64,000 nt of DNA, taken from Cymodocea nodosa. Its lineage: Eukaryota; Streptophyta; Magnoliopsida; Alismatales; Cymodoceaceae. Every line of letters starts with the position of its first letter. Position 1 is the first letter of the stretch. This document shows positions 12,901 to 25,900 of the stretch, piece by piece. Position numbers and translations under genes: made by a program. The notes under the pieces were generated by a model. The model made no database searches. It was not told the DNA's origin and worked only from the letters and a program-made list of their open reading frames with translations. The stretch spans positions 14,515,501-14,579,500 of the forward strand of contig CM072339.1 in assembly GCA_036874045.1 (NCBI GenBank), read 5' to 3'.

Positions 12901-15900
12901 ACTTGCTCTGCCATCTACAACTCATGTGACTCGTGCAAACTCTGTCTCATAACCTTTTGATCCTATTCCATTGATGAATTCAAGCTCATCAACTAATATG
13001 GTTTAGATCACTCAAGTTGATTTCGATGAGCTTTGTATCTTACAAGCTCAACATCAAGGTAAGGCTACTACATCTCATGTCTTCTTAGGTATTTCTACTT
13101 CTCATGATTCTATTGCTTCTGATTCTTCTTGGATTATTGACTTTGGAACCTCCAATCATATTACAGATAATGATTTTTTATTTTCCCATATTTCTCACAT
13201 TTCCAATATAAAATCAATTTCCATTGCTAATGGTCGTCATTGTGTAGTCATTGGTGAAGACAACCCCTATTACATCTACCATTTCTTTGCAAAAAGTTCT
13301 TTTTATACCAGATTTTCCTGTTAACCTACTTTTTATTAGTACTATCACCAAACAACTTTCTTGTTCAGTAACCTTCTACCATTTTCACTATAACTTTCAA
13401 GATCTACACACAAAGAGGAGGATTAGGGTTGGCCATAATCAAGGTCAAGGTGTTTACCTATTAGCCAAAGATGATATTCCTCGAAGACTTGCCACCATTA
13501 CCACATCAAATCGTAGCTCCTTTCTATTCTGGCATCGTAGACTAAGGCATCTTTCACCTTGGAAGTTCAAAGAGGCTTTACCTTAGGATATTGTTCCTCT
13601 TTTTTCTTATTCATCTTGTATAAAGGGTAAGCATTTTCGAGCTACCTATGCGAGTTGAGAACTGGTAACAACTTCCAAACCTTTTGATATTGTCCATTGT
13701 AATGTTTAGGGTTCTTTTATTTCAGATTATCATTATTACGTGATCTTTGTTGACGATTTTTCTCAAACCTCTTGGTTATATTTGTTAAAGAATCATCAAA
13801 CAATATTTGATGTAGCTTGCTCTTTTTTCAATGAAATTCAAAATTAGTTTAATATTGTTCCAAAAAACTTTCGTACTAATAATGTTTTGAAATTTACTCA
13901 ATCTTCTCTTCCTTTCCTTTGTTTCTAATGAGATATTTTGCATCAAACCACTTATACACATATATCTCAACAAAATGGGATTGCTGAGCGCAAACATCGA
14001 CATATTCTTGATGTTGCGTGTTCCCTGATGATTGAGATAATGTTCCAAAATTTTTGTAGTCTAATGTTGTTTCTACTGCTATCTATCTCATCAGTCGCTT
14101 ACCTTCAACCTCGTTGAGTGGAGCAATTCCTTTACAATGGTTTTCCCCCGACAAGGAATTGTTTCCTCTCTCTCTTAGAGTCTTTGGTTGTTCTTGTTTC
14201 GTCAAAAATCTCACTCTAAGTCTTGACAAACTTTCTCTTCGATCTATTCGTTAGGTACTCTCAATGTACTAAAGAGTACCATTGTTATCATCCTCCCTCT
14301 CGTCGTTACTTTATCTCCGTTGATGTAGTATTTCAAGAAGATGTTCCCTACTTTGGTCTATCTTCCTCCACCACTTCTCTTGTTGGTGTTCCCTCCCCTA
14401 TGGTAAAGCTGATTATGACTTCCCCTGCCTCAATCACCCATCCACCATCCCCTCTCCCTTCAAAGGTTTCTGTTCCTCATAAGGACACTGGTCCTCCTAG
14501 CCCATACTCACGTTCTTCATTACCACCTCCTTCTCATCCTTTGTAGGAATATCATCAGCAATCCACGGTTGCACCAAAGACTTCTACTACCGCATCACCT
14601 CCTCCCATGGTAGATCCTAGCTCTTCATCTTCAGAGGTCAACCTTACTCTTCCTATTACTCTTTGCAAAGGTCATCGCTCATACACAATGTATCCTCTTT
14701 CACGTTATATTTCTTGTTAAGTGTCTTGTGCTTAACAAGGATCCATTTAAGGATCCATCTAAGGATTCATCTATCTCTCTTTCCCCTATATATATATGTA
14801 GTTGTGGGTTATGGATATATACACTAATTTTGAAGATTGAATTCTTTTTCTTCTTCTCTAACTTGGTATCAGAGCATACCTACACCCCAGCTCCCACTAA
14901 AACTTAGCCCAGTCGTGCTCCTGGCAGGCGGGCGTACATGCAAATGTCTTCTCTTCCACGCAAGCATCCTCCCTACAGACGTGTCCGACATCTTCCCTTT
15001 CGTGCCTGCCTTCCACGCAGGCATCCTCCCTACGGACGTGTCCGACGTCTTCCCTTCCACATCCGTGCAAGCTCCCCGCGCGAGCATCCTCCATCCCTTC
15101 CACAGACCTCTGCATACCGCAAGCCTCCCTCTCCTACGGGCATGTCCATCTCCTGCAAGGTCCTTCCTTCCGCACGTTCTAGACACTGCCCTCTAGCAGA
15201 AACATGTGGGCCCTCTTTCCCTTCACTTATGTTCCAGTGCTGATGCAGTAGCTCCCTTTGATAGATGCAGCACGTAGGCCTTCTGGTGAAAAACGCGTGA
15301 TAACTCCCGAGGACTAATGCAGTAGCGGCTCCTCTTTCCATCTTGTTTGCTCTTAGGTCTGTTTGGTCCACCGTAGATCTTATTTCAATCAGATTGGTTT
15401 ATTGTCATGGCCAACTCCTCTATGCCTCATAGCGATCTTCTGGTTCGTAGCTTTCTAGGAATTTTTCAGAAGCTAAACGAGTCAAACTACATCCTCTGGG
15501 CATAGAATTTTGAAATGTTGTCATTGCTTTTCGTCAAAAACATCACCTCTATCAACCTCCTCCAGACATGAAGGATTCATAGTATAGAGATTGGTTGACT
15601 AATGATGCAACTATTATTACTTGAATGGCTAATGGAGTGTCCATGCTTCAACCTGCCAAAGTACTTTGGGGTACTCTTTGTCACATTTATGGCCACAAAA
15701 ACATATCTAAGACATTCTCAATTTATGAGAGTCTCCTTCAGCTCCGACAAGGAGACCACTCTATTTAGCAATTATTCGACACACTTCGTAGACTAATGAA
15801 TGAATTAAATGTGTATCAGCCGCCCACTTCTGATGTTCGCACTTTTCAACGCTATAGAGAAAAACTTGTAGTAGTTGTCTTCCTTACTACCTTTCATCTA

Positions 15901-18900
15901 GATATCGCTTCTCAGATTCGTAGCTTCATCCTTAGTGTTGAGTATATGTCGAACTTAGATGAGACTTTTGGAAAGGCCTTACGGGTTGTCATCGGATCTT
16001 CTGTAGTGTCTACACCTGATCCTTCTACCTTAATTGCTTCACGTGGTCGTGATGCTTGTGGAGATAGACAGCAACCTAAATGCTAGTGGTGTGGCAAACT
16101 AGGTCACAAGTCAAAGAAATGCTAAGAGAAATTCTCACATCTAAAGCCTCAAGTTGCTTGAGTTGTCTTTAGTACTGCCCCTTCCTCCTTGTCTACCACA
16201 GTCACCTTATCTTAAGAAGAATATGATCGTCTCATACAGGGACAATGACACTCTTCGGCGACCATGCTTGCTCAAGCCCTGCCTCATCATTCAGGTATAC
16301 AATCTTCTATTACCCTGGTTGCTTCTAGAGATGATTCTTGGGTTATAGACTCTAGAGCCACCACCCATGTTTCAGGCACATCCACTCTCTTTGAAAAACT
16401 TTCTGCCCTTTCTAACAAAACCTCCATTACTATAGCCGATGGTCATTTATGTCCTATATTTGGCTAGGGGGAGATACAAGTCTCTTCACAGATACGACTA
16501 AACGATGTCCTTTATGTTCCGGAGTTCTCTGTTAACATTTTGTCCATTAGCACCATTACCATTCAGTTACAATGTTTTGTGACATTTTTTCCCTTTCATG
16601 TAATTTTTCAGGACCTTCAGATGGGGAATAGAATTGGTTTAAGGCGTAAGTCTCTATCTGGAGCATATGTGCTGGTTCATGATCATATTCCTCGAAGGCT
16701 GGTGACTAATCTTGCTGGTTCTGATTCCTCCTTCTTGTGGCATTGTCGGCTTAAACATCCATCTCATCAGAAGATATATCAAACCCTACCTTGGTTTTCT
16801 CTTCCTTCTTTTCAATGTGTCTTATCAGCTTGGTAAGCATCACCATGCTACCTTTAAACATCTACGTCTTGTTTCGTCTACTAGTATGTTTGATGTTGTT
16901 CACTGTGATATCTAACGTCCTAGTTGTGTTGTGTCTTGTGGTGAGCACAGATATTACATTATTTTTGTAGATGATTATGCTTGTGTTTCGTGAACTTACT
17001 TGTTAAAGTCCCGAAAGGATGTCTTGATGTACTCAGAAAATTTTTGGCTGAAATCAAAAATAAGTTTTCTGTATTTCCAAAAATTTTACGTATAGACAAT
17101 GCTTTTGAGTTTCTACATCATGAATTTCAGAATGTTTGTGCGTCTTCTGGCATCATTCACCAAACCACTTGTCCCCACACCTCTTAACAGAATGGTGTGG
17201 CCGAGCGCAAGCATCGTCACATCTTGGACATTACTCGTACTCTTACGGTTCACATGCATGTTCCTTATTATCCGTGGGTTGATGTTGTTCTTACTTCTGT
17301 TTTTTTGATCAATCGCATGTCTTCTACCCTTTTGGGAGGTATTGTTCCCCTTAGTCATCTTTATTCTGAAAAAGACATCTTTCCCATTCCACTAAAAATC
17401 TTTAGTTGTATGGCTTTTGTTCATGACCACACACTAGGCCTTGACAAGTTGTCTCCCTATGCTATCAAGTGCACCTTTGTTGGGTACTCTTGTACTCAAA
17501 AGAGATATCGTCTCTATCATCCACCAACCAAGCGCTATTATATCTCCATAGATGTCACCTTTTTCGAATTACAATCATATTTTCGTGATATCTCTCACTT
17601 GTCATCTTATTCATCTACCACTTCTGATCCTCCCTTTCTTGATATCTCTTTGTCTTGTGATGCCACATCTTCTACAAAGGAATCACACCACACCAAGGGT
17701 AGTCAACGAGACACTCTATAGGTTTATCGTCGACGACCGCGCATTCCCTAGGTGGTGGACACTCCATCCTTTGATCCGACTCCTGGCTCCTCTACCCCCA
17801 TGATATCACCTCCTACCAACTCTCTGAATGAAGAGGATCTTCCTATTGCTTTGCACAAAGGAACTCGCTCTTGTACCCATCATCCTCTTTCTCATGTTGC
17901 TTCCTATGCTAGCATTCCTCCTGATTCTCATGCATTTACTTTTGTCATTACTGACGAGTCTCTGCTCAAGGATTATCAGGAAGTTCTTCAGGTACCTCAT
18001 TAGAAAGTTGCCATGGATAAGGAGATGGGTGCTCTTCTCTCACAAGGTACGTAGGATCTAATTCCATGCTCTCTCAAGGCGAATGTAGTTTCTTGTCGAT
18101 GGGTGTTTACTATCAAGCATAAACCTGATGGCACTGTTGATCGCTACAAGGCACACCTAGTTACTCGTGGCTTCACTCAGGAGTATGGGGTTGACTATTC
18201 AAAGACTTTCTCTCCAGTGGCATGCCTTGATTCTATCCTTGGCTATAAATTCTTACTAGCTTTTTGTACAGCTTGATGTCAAAAACGCCTTCTTATATGG
18301 TGACCTTGATGAGCAAGTTTACATGGAGCAATCTCCTAGTTATGTTGCTTAGGAGGAGATGCAAGGTTGTTATCTTCACAAGGCCATCTATGGTCTCAAA
18401 CAAAGTCCTAAGGCTTGGTTCGAGACCTTTTGCAGGGTTATGTGGGGTGATGGTTTTCATAGCTGCAAGGTTGACTACTCTATTTTCATCAAACACACCT
18501 CTCATGGTATTGTGATTCTTACTATGTATGTAGATGAAGTATTATTAACTGGAAGTGATGTTCAAGGTATTGAAGATACCAAACTCTTTCTCCGTAGACA
18601 CTTTATCACAAAAGATATGAGAACTCCTCGATACTTCCTAAGTATTGAATTTGTTTATTCTAATAGAACTCTATCTTTATCTCAAATGAAGTATGCTCTA
18701 AATCTTCTTAAAGAGACAAGACGTGAGGGCTACAAGCCAGAAGATACACCTATTGAACAGACTCACTCCTTGTAGGACATTGAGTCTCCCATTTTTGATG
18801 ATCTAGGTCGATACAGAAAACTTGTTGACAAGCTTATTTATCTAACTACAACTAGGCCTAACATCTCTTACATTGTTAATCTCCTTAGTCAATTTATGCA

Positions 18901-21900
18901 TGCACCTAGAGAGGTTCATTGGCGTGGTGTTCTTCGTTTGTTGGCATACATTAAACAAACTTCTAGCAAAGGGCTTCTGTATGAAAGACATGATCATACT
19001 AATATTGAAGGCTACTTAGATGCAAATTATGCTGGAGATAAGATTAGTAGAAAATCTACATCTGGCTTCCTAACCTATATTAGGGGTAATCTTGTCGTGT
19101 GGAGGAGCAAGAAACAGAATATGATTGTAAAATTCAATACTAAGGCTGAATATAAAAGTATGTCCAACACCTCTACGAAGCTAATTTGGTTAAAGGCCTT
19201 GTTGTTTGAGCTAGGAGTTAACAATTGTGGTCCAATGCCAATGTATCGTGACAATCAAGTTGCTATACATATTACTATCAATCCAATGTTTCATAAAAAC
19301 ACCAAACATGTAGAAGTAGATTGTCATTTCATCTACAATAATATTTAGAAGCAAATTATATCTACTCCTTATATCAAGTCTGAAGATCAGGTTGCAGATA
19401 TTCTCACCAAATGGCTGAATGCTAATGCCTTTAGAAAACTTTGTAATAAGTTGAGCATGTATGATATGTATGCTCCAACTTAAGGAGAAATGTTAAGTGT
19501 CTTGTGCTTAACAAGGATCCATTTAAGGATCCATCTATCTCTCTTTCCCCTATATATATATGTAGTTGTGGGTTATGGATATATACACTAATTTTGAAGA
19601 TTGAATTCTTTTTCTTCTTCTCCAACTTTTCTTATGATTCTCTATCACTTGATTTCAAACATTTTGCCATATCCCTCAACTCTAAGTCATTACCTAAGAA
19701 TTAGAGGTGCTTGCTCTTCTTTCTTGGAAGAAAGCTATGGATGATGAGATGCAGGTACTTTTAGAGCAGCAAACATGGGAACTTGTGCCTTGCCCTCACC
19801 ATCTTCCTATGGTTAGTTGTCGATGGGTGTTTGCTAATAAATACCTGGTTGATGGCTCCATTGCTCATCACAAAGCACTTCTTGTGGCTTGTGGTTTTAC
19901 TCAAACACATGATGTTGATTTTTGGGACACATTCTCACCGACTGCTCGACTTCCATCTATTCAGATTCTTCTCTCCTTGGTTGTATGTCGCTCTTGGACT
20001 TTGTATCAACTTGATATTCACAATACATTCCTCTACGACGATCTTGATGAGGAGGTTTATATAGAGCAACGTCCTAAGTTTGTTGCTCAAGAGAAGAATC
20101 AAGTTTGCCATCTGAAAAAGTCTATATATGGTCTTAAACAAAGTCCCAAAGCATGGTATGTCAAGTTCAGTTCTATCTTGCTAGCTCATGACTATTACAA
20201 GTGTTACATTGATAGTTCCATCTTTATACGGAAATCTTCTAATGATCATACTATTCTTACAGTATATATTGATATTCTTATCACAAGGGATGACAAAGAT
20301 GGCATACAATTCACCAAGTATTTTCTTAATCACCAATTTGTTATTCGAGATTTTAGTAGACCTCAATACTTCCTTGGAATTGAATTTGCATATGCCAATG
20401 GCAACTTGGTCTAATCTCAACAAAATTATGCTATGAAATTATTAAAGGAGACTAGTTTTACTAGGTGCAAGCCTGTCAACACTCCTGTTGAACCAAATCC
20501 CTCCTTTTGGTATAAGGACTCAAAACCACTTGAAGATGCCAACAATTATTGTAGGCTTTTAGACAAACTCCTATATTTCACCGTGACTCAACCAGATATA
20601 TCCTTTGCAATAAGGTTGCTAAGCCAATTTATGCAATCATTTAGTAAAATACATTAGTAGGAGACTTTAAGAGTAGTTGCCTACATCAAAAGTTGTCTGA
20701 AAAAAGAATTAGTTTATTCTCATCATGGCCATAACATGATCAGTAGATATTTTGATGCTAGCTACGCTAATGATCAATCAAACAAAAGATCTACTTCCAG
20801 CTACTACACTTACTTCAAGGGAAATCTTGTAACTTAAAGAAGCAAGAAACAAAATGTGATAACAAAATTAAGTTGTGAATCCGAATACCAAGGTATGTCT
20901 CAGACAAAGAGCAAACTTATCTGGGTAAAGTCACTACCATCAGAATTTGAGTAGAGATTACAGCTCCTATACCCATGCATTATGACAACAAGACTATCAT
21001 TTATATCGTCAGCAATGAAGTATTTCATGAAAGGACCAAGCATATTAAGGTGGATTATCACTATATTCAGGATTTAGTGAAGAATAACACTATCACTCTA
21101 CTCTTCACACCATCCTCTCAACCACTTGCAGATATTTTCACCAAAGTTCTTCATGTTGGACCTTTTAATGCCATTTGTAACAAGTTGAACTTATGTAATA
21201 TTTATGCTTCAACTTGAGGGAGAGTGTTGGATCTTGAATAGTCAGATTTTAGGATCCATATACTCTATTACATGTATATATATATTCCTTTTGTAATGGA
21301 ATGTTTTTTTTCGACTTCCCTAATCACATTTAGCCATGGTTTAATTATTACATCAACTAAAGATAAAAGAAAATCGACTTAGTTTGACCATATCCTTAAA
21401 AGACCAAAGAATATATTAATTAGGAAAGAAAAAAAAATTAATGCAAAAGAAATTAACATAAGTAAAAGAAAACAAATACTACTTAGAAATTGTGAGAAAA
21501 GATACAAATTTACATAATTTAATCAAAGATTTAACTATAGATTGAAATACATGAAAGAAAAGAATTACTACGACTAATTAAATAGCTTAGATTATTGTTG
21601 TTGTTTATGTCCACATGTCTATTATTAACTACTTTAGCTAATTCAAAAATTTTGCTAGACACCATGAACATGGGAGGAAGATGTAAATTTTCCTACTTTC
21701 AATTGATGTTATCTCTCATATTTAGCTCAAGTTATGGCCATTTTCTATATGTGCTAATCAAAGGAAGGAGTCTTGGAGGGAATGTGTTGTGCCATGGGAG
21801 TTTTACAATAATTGCCCAAGCACTTGTCAAGAATAGAGTTGGTCATCCTATAGTGCTTATATCAAAAAGTGCCCTACCATCCACCAAAACTCTAAAGGAT

Positions 21901-22887
21901 ATATAACCACAACAAATACATCAACCACCATGACCAATTAAAGGCACCATCGTAGACTGATCTAACATGATAGCTAGTGTAGCCATTGAAATCCACAAGA
22001 TCTACAAAAAGATGGACTAAAGATAGACTCTAAGATGAACTATATCCACTCCAAATATCTATCCTTATAAATCTAAAATGCTAAATAGGAATCAATTCTA
22101 TACAAGCTAGAAAGGAATCTGTGGCAATCTACCAACAAGGGAAGGAAAGTGATTTACACCTTAAGGTAAATTTTCGAAAGGTGCTGGACAATATCAATAA
22201 GAAATTCTTCTTGTAACTACTAGAGTTGCATGGCTTTCCCCTGAAGTAGTCAACATGGATCAAGGGTATTCTTCCCTCAACTAAAGGTTCCCTCCTTATC
22301 AATAGACCATCGAAGGCTCATTTCCTTCTAGAAGGGGAGCTCCACAAGGGAATACCCTATGCCCTCTTGTTCAACTATGATGTCAATATTTTGGCTTTTA
22401 TGTGTGATCAGGCTCTTAAAGATGGATGGCTGAGGAGTTAAGAGGATTGGTGCAGATCGGGTGCATGTTTCACTTCTTTAATTTGCCAATGATGGTCTTA
22501 TTTGTGAGGCTGTCTGAGATCTTACCAGGCATGAAAATCAACTTCAACAAATGCATGGTCATAGTTGTTAACTTGTAAAATGACATCATTGAGAAGGCTG
22601 CAATAATTTTCCATTGTAAGGTGGAGTAATCACCTATTTCTTATTTAGGATTGTCATTCTTGATGCAATGTGTATATATGTACATACATACGCACACACA
22701 TGCATATATATGCATGTATGCTTACATGCATGCATGCATGTGTATGCCAAGGTTGTTAAGGTGGCAAGGCATCTAGGCAAATTTTTTAGGATGCCTGCAG
22801 AAATGGGTGCCTACCCAAGTGGTGCCTAAGCACGCCTATCTTTTCAAATTTTTTCTGGATTATTTCCATATTTATATTACATTACAT

Positions 22888-22927
<40 letters not shown>

Positions 22928-25900
22928 ATATATATATATATATATAGATATATATATATATTGCATTTCAAAATGTACATATGTAAAAATATATATTCAT
23001 AAATAACATATATTTTATATGTCAAAAAATACATATATATATATTCAAAAATAACATGCTCACATCAAGAGGTCGCCCAAGCATCAAATTTGATGCTAAC
23101 GCCACCAAACAGGAGAACTGGAGGGAGGAAAGAGATTTCTAGGGTTTTTTATTATTTTATGGTTTAAAAACCCTAGCAAACCTTTATACAAGATATCTCA
23201 TAGATGGACCTTTATTGAATCATTAACTGGATCTAGGAACCTAGGCTTATTGTCACCTAGAGCCCAAACAATCAAGAAAAACCACCTAACCACCTAGGTG
23301 ACTAAACAAATGCCTCAACAAGCTTTTTTTTTATATATATAAATCCAAGATCTATACAAGGACAAGATCCCAAAAACAAAGCAAAGGGTACAAGTGTAGA
23401 TTTATACATAAAAAGAAGGCAGCCCTAAGCATGGATACTCCTCTAGCATCCAAACCAAAAATCTTAGCAACTGTGTCTAAAAGTTCTTCCACAAATTTAA
23501 ATCTAGAACACAAGTGACTCCCAAGCACTGCCTTAGCTAATGCATTTTCCACCCCATCAGTGCCTCAACAAGTTTGGTGTACTCTTGCATGTATGTATGT
23601 CTATATATAACATACTAAAATGTATACACACGTTCATATGTAGGTACGTACATATGGATGTATGCATCATGCATGCATACAACATGCATGAATGTATACA
23701 TACGTATGTCTGTGAAAATATTGCAGATCCACAATCATTTAGGAAAATTTTAAAAAAAATATCGAAATGAATAGCTATTCTTTGTCTAAAAGTGCCCAAC
23801 AAAAAATCAATAAATCACCTGGCTTTCAATAGGGAGTTGACATGTCAATAACCGTAAATAATAAGCAAGTTTATCATGTGTTGTGATTATGATGCCATCA
23901 CCACTTTTGTCAAATTGTGGTCTACCAGCACGTCCAAAAATCTACAAAATTCAAAAGGTAAACATTTGAACTGATATGATTACTAAGAATGTGATTTGCA
24001 GCCTTACCTGCATAACATCCAACATGCCTAGATCTCGCCATCCACCAACCTTGGGATCATATATTTGTGTACCCTGAAATCAGTTTATGAACACAATCAG
24101 AGCAAGAAAGTGGAACATCATTAAACCATCATATTAAATGGAAAATCTAGTACTTAGTCAAAAGTTCATATACAAATTCATGATCGAGCATTCAAATTTT
24201 ACAAGTCCAAAACCTCTTCAAGAGGAAAGAAACAATAACAAAGGTAATACACATTCAACAACCAGTGCCCTTAATTCCACTATATAGGGTCATGCCAAAA
24301 TGACACATATTTGTAGGTCAATTAAATACTAGTAAGTGATGTTTGTGGTTCAACTAAAAGCATTATGTTACATTTCAAACTAAACTTTTTACTCTGTCAA
24401 CAGCCTATTCATTTAAAAAATTTAACATCCTTGCAATGGGTGTTTTCTTTATTTTTATATAATCTTCTGATAACTGTAACTCTCATTCTCAGTTTTCCCT
24501 TTGTCAGACTCATATGGTAGGTGACTTCAGAGAAAATATCACAAGCAACAACATCCCAAATGAGCATGTCTTCCAACATTAGATGGGCAAAGACCTTCGA
24601 AAATCATCAGCATCTCACTCATATCTCAAATCTTTCTCCTCCAACTAAGTGGAAACCCCTAAAAGACCAACACAGCAACCTTCAGCACCCTCCTAGGTCA
24701 CAATGAGAAAGGGTTTCCGTATAGAAAATATGAAAGAGGTCATTCCATAGAAAAAAATTTCAATGCCTATTGGTTACACATACTTGGAGCTGCTCTTTGA
24801 TTATTTACATGAAAGTTAATATCGGTTAGGGATGTCACCTGCAGAACCTGTCTAAATCTCTGTGAGAGAGGGTTTCAAAATCCACCTTCCCATCCTCACC
24901 CCACGAAATAAAAAATAAAAAGAGGAATAATCTGAAATGGAATCTAAAATTCCCACCCATTGAATAGCACAGACTTGAAACCATTCACCATATCTTAACT
25001 TTAACATTAATGCTTGTAAAGGAAATTATCCTAAAAATTTCAACTCCATATAGTTTCCTTTATATGAATGAATGCTATCATTTAGACAATACATATATTG
25101 AATAAGTTTCATCTTGACAGCAGGTTCTATCATTTCCCAGAAAAAAAGCACAGAGAATAGCCTCTTTCTAGAGCTTGAAAAGGAGGGGACTAATCCCCAC
25201 CCGTCAGATACAACCCATTAACCTCTTATCTAGGAGGGGACTATTCCCCACCTCTCCCTGATTTTGTTATCTATGAAGTTTCTTATCTGGAACTGCAGAG
25301 GTCTTGCCAACAAGGCCTCTATGACCTTTCCCAAAGATACCATTCATCTTAACAAAATTCAGCTTGTGGCTATTCTTGAACCTTTCCATGACCCTGACGG
25401 AGAACAACAGGTTGCAAACTTCACTAGACTATCCAACTAGCACCCTAATCCAATTTCTGGTAAATTATGGTTATTTTGGGCTGACAAAATTTCAATATTC
25501 CTGGTCAATGAAACAGAACAATCCACCACCTACAACATTCTCTTGCTGGAAGGAGAGAAATCGCTCTTCTTAGCCATTTACGCTTCTTGCAATGTCAACA
25601 ATAGATGTCATCTCTAGGAGGAGCTTTACAATATCCACAAGTATCCTGAGATCCCCTGGATAGTAGGAGGGATTTCAATATGGTTAGAACTCAGGATGAG
25701 ATTCTTTCCCACTATGCCCCCAGCACCCCAAGCTCTATGGATTTTAATGAGATGATATATGATATTGGTTTTTAGGAACCTCCTTTACAAGAGAATCTCT
25801 CTCATGGTGTAATAACCAAAAAGGTCAAAGCATACAATATAGAAGGCTAGATAGTCTTAAGGGGGGTTTGTGCCTCTTGGAATTTTAGGAAAGTTTGGAA

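Larger units (their letters stand above)
14715..19627 (+). mobile_element. Copia element C, nested in element B
   Basis: A 4,913-bp element with LTRs at 14715-14863 and 19491-19627, primer-binding site TGGTATCAGAGC (14864-14875) and purine tract ACTTAAGGAGAAA before the 3' LTR. It is flanked by a perfect 5-bp duplication, TTTCT (14710-14714 and 19628-19632). The LTRs differ by one substitution and a 12-bp insertion, which implies a recent arrival. Domains gag, protease, integrase, RT and RNase H are all present in order but have many stops and a frameshift. Confidence 0.93.
11510..21346 (+). mobile_element. Copia element B, split by nested element C
   Basis: LTRs at 11510-11633 and 21225-21346 flank gag, protease, integrase, RT and RNase H remnants in Copia order. 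A primer-binding site (TGGTATCAAAAC) follows the 5' LTR and a purine tract (CTTGAGGGAGAG) precedes the 3' LTR. Flanking 5-mers GTTAC (11505-11509) and ATTAC (21347-21351) look like a TSD with one transition. Without C the element is about 4.9 kb. It lies antisense to the helicase. Both halves carry stops, so it is dead. Confidence 0.88.
22747..23577. mobile_element. TIR element (MITE-like) carrying an L1 insertion
   Basis: The left end CCAAGGTTGTTAAGG and the reverse complement of the right end, CCAAACTTGTTGAGGC, form imperfect terminal inverted repeats. Inside are the repeated GTGCCTA, CACCTAGG and GCCCAAGC blocks typical of a common plant hAT-like or unclassified MITE family. No coding capacity. 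Its right arm is split by the L1 at 23323-23560. A TSD for this element is not clear. Confidence 0.55.

Noticed and set aside
14837..15371. Overlapping open frames on both strands in the element C leader
   Set aside because: They lie between the primer-binding site and the gag start, overlap one another in opposite strands, and follow a local repeat and GC bias.
11505..21351. Element B and C as a single 9.8-kb retrotransposon
   Set aside because: Two different LTR pairs, two primer-binding sites, two sets of gag-pol domains and a perfect TTTCT duplication show one element inside another.
23352..23552. Minus-strand 66-codon frame beginning [11 protein letters not shown] as a small host gene
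   Set aside because: It lies wholly inside a retroposed segment bounded by a 12-bp duplication and ending in poly(A).
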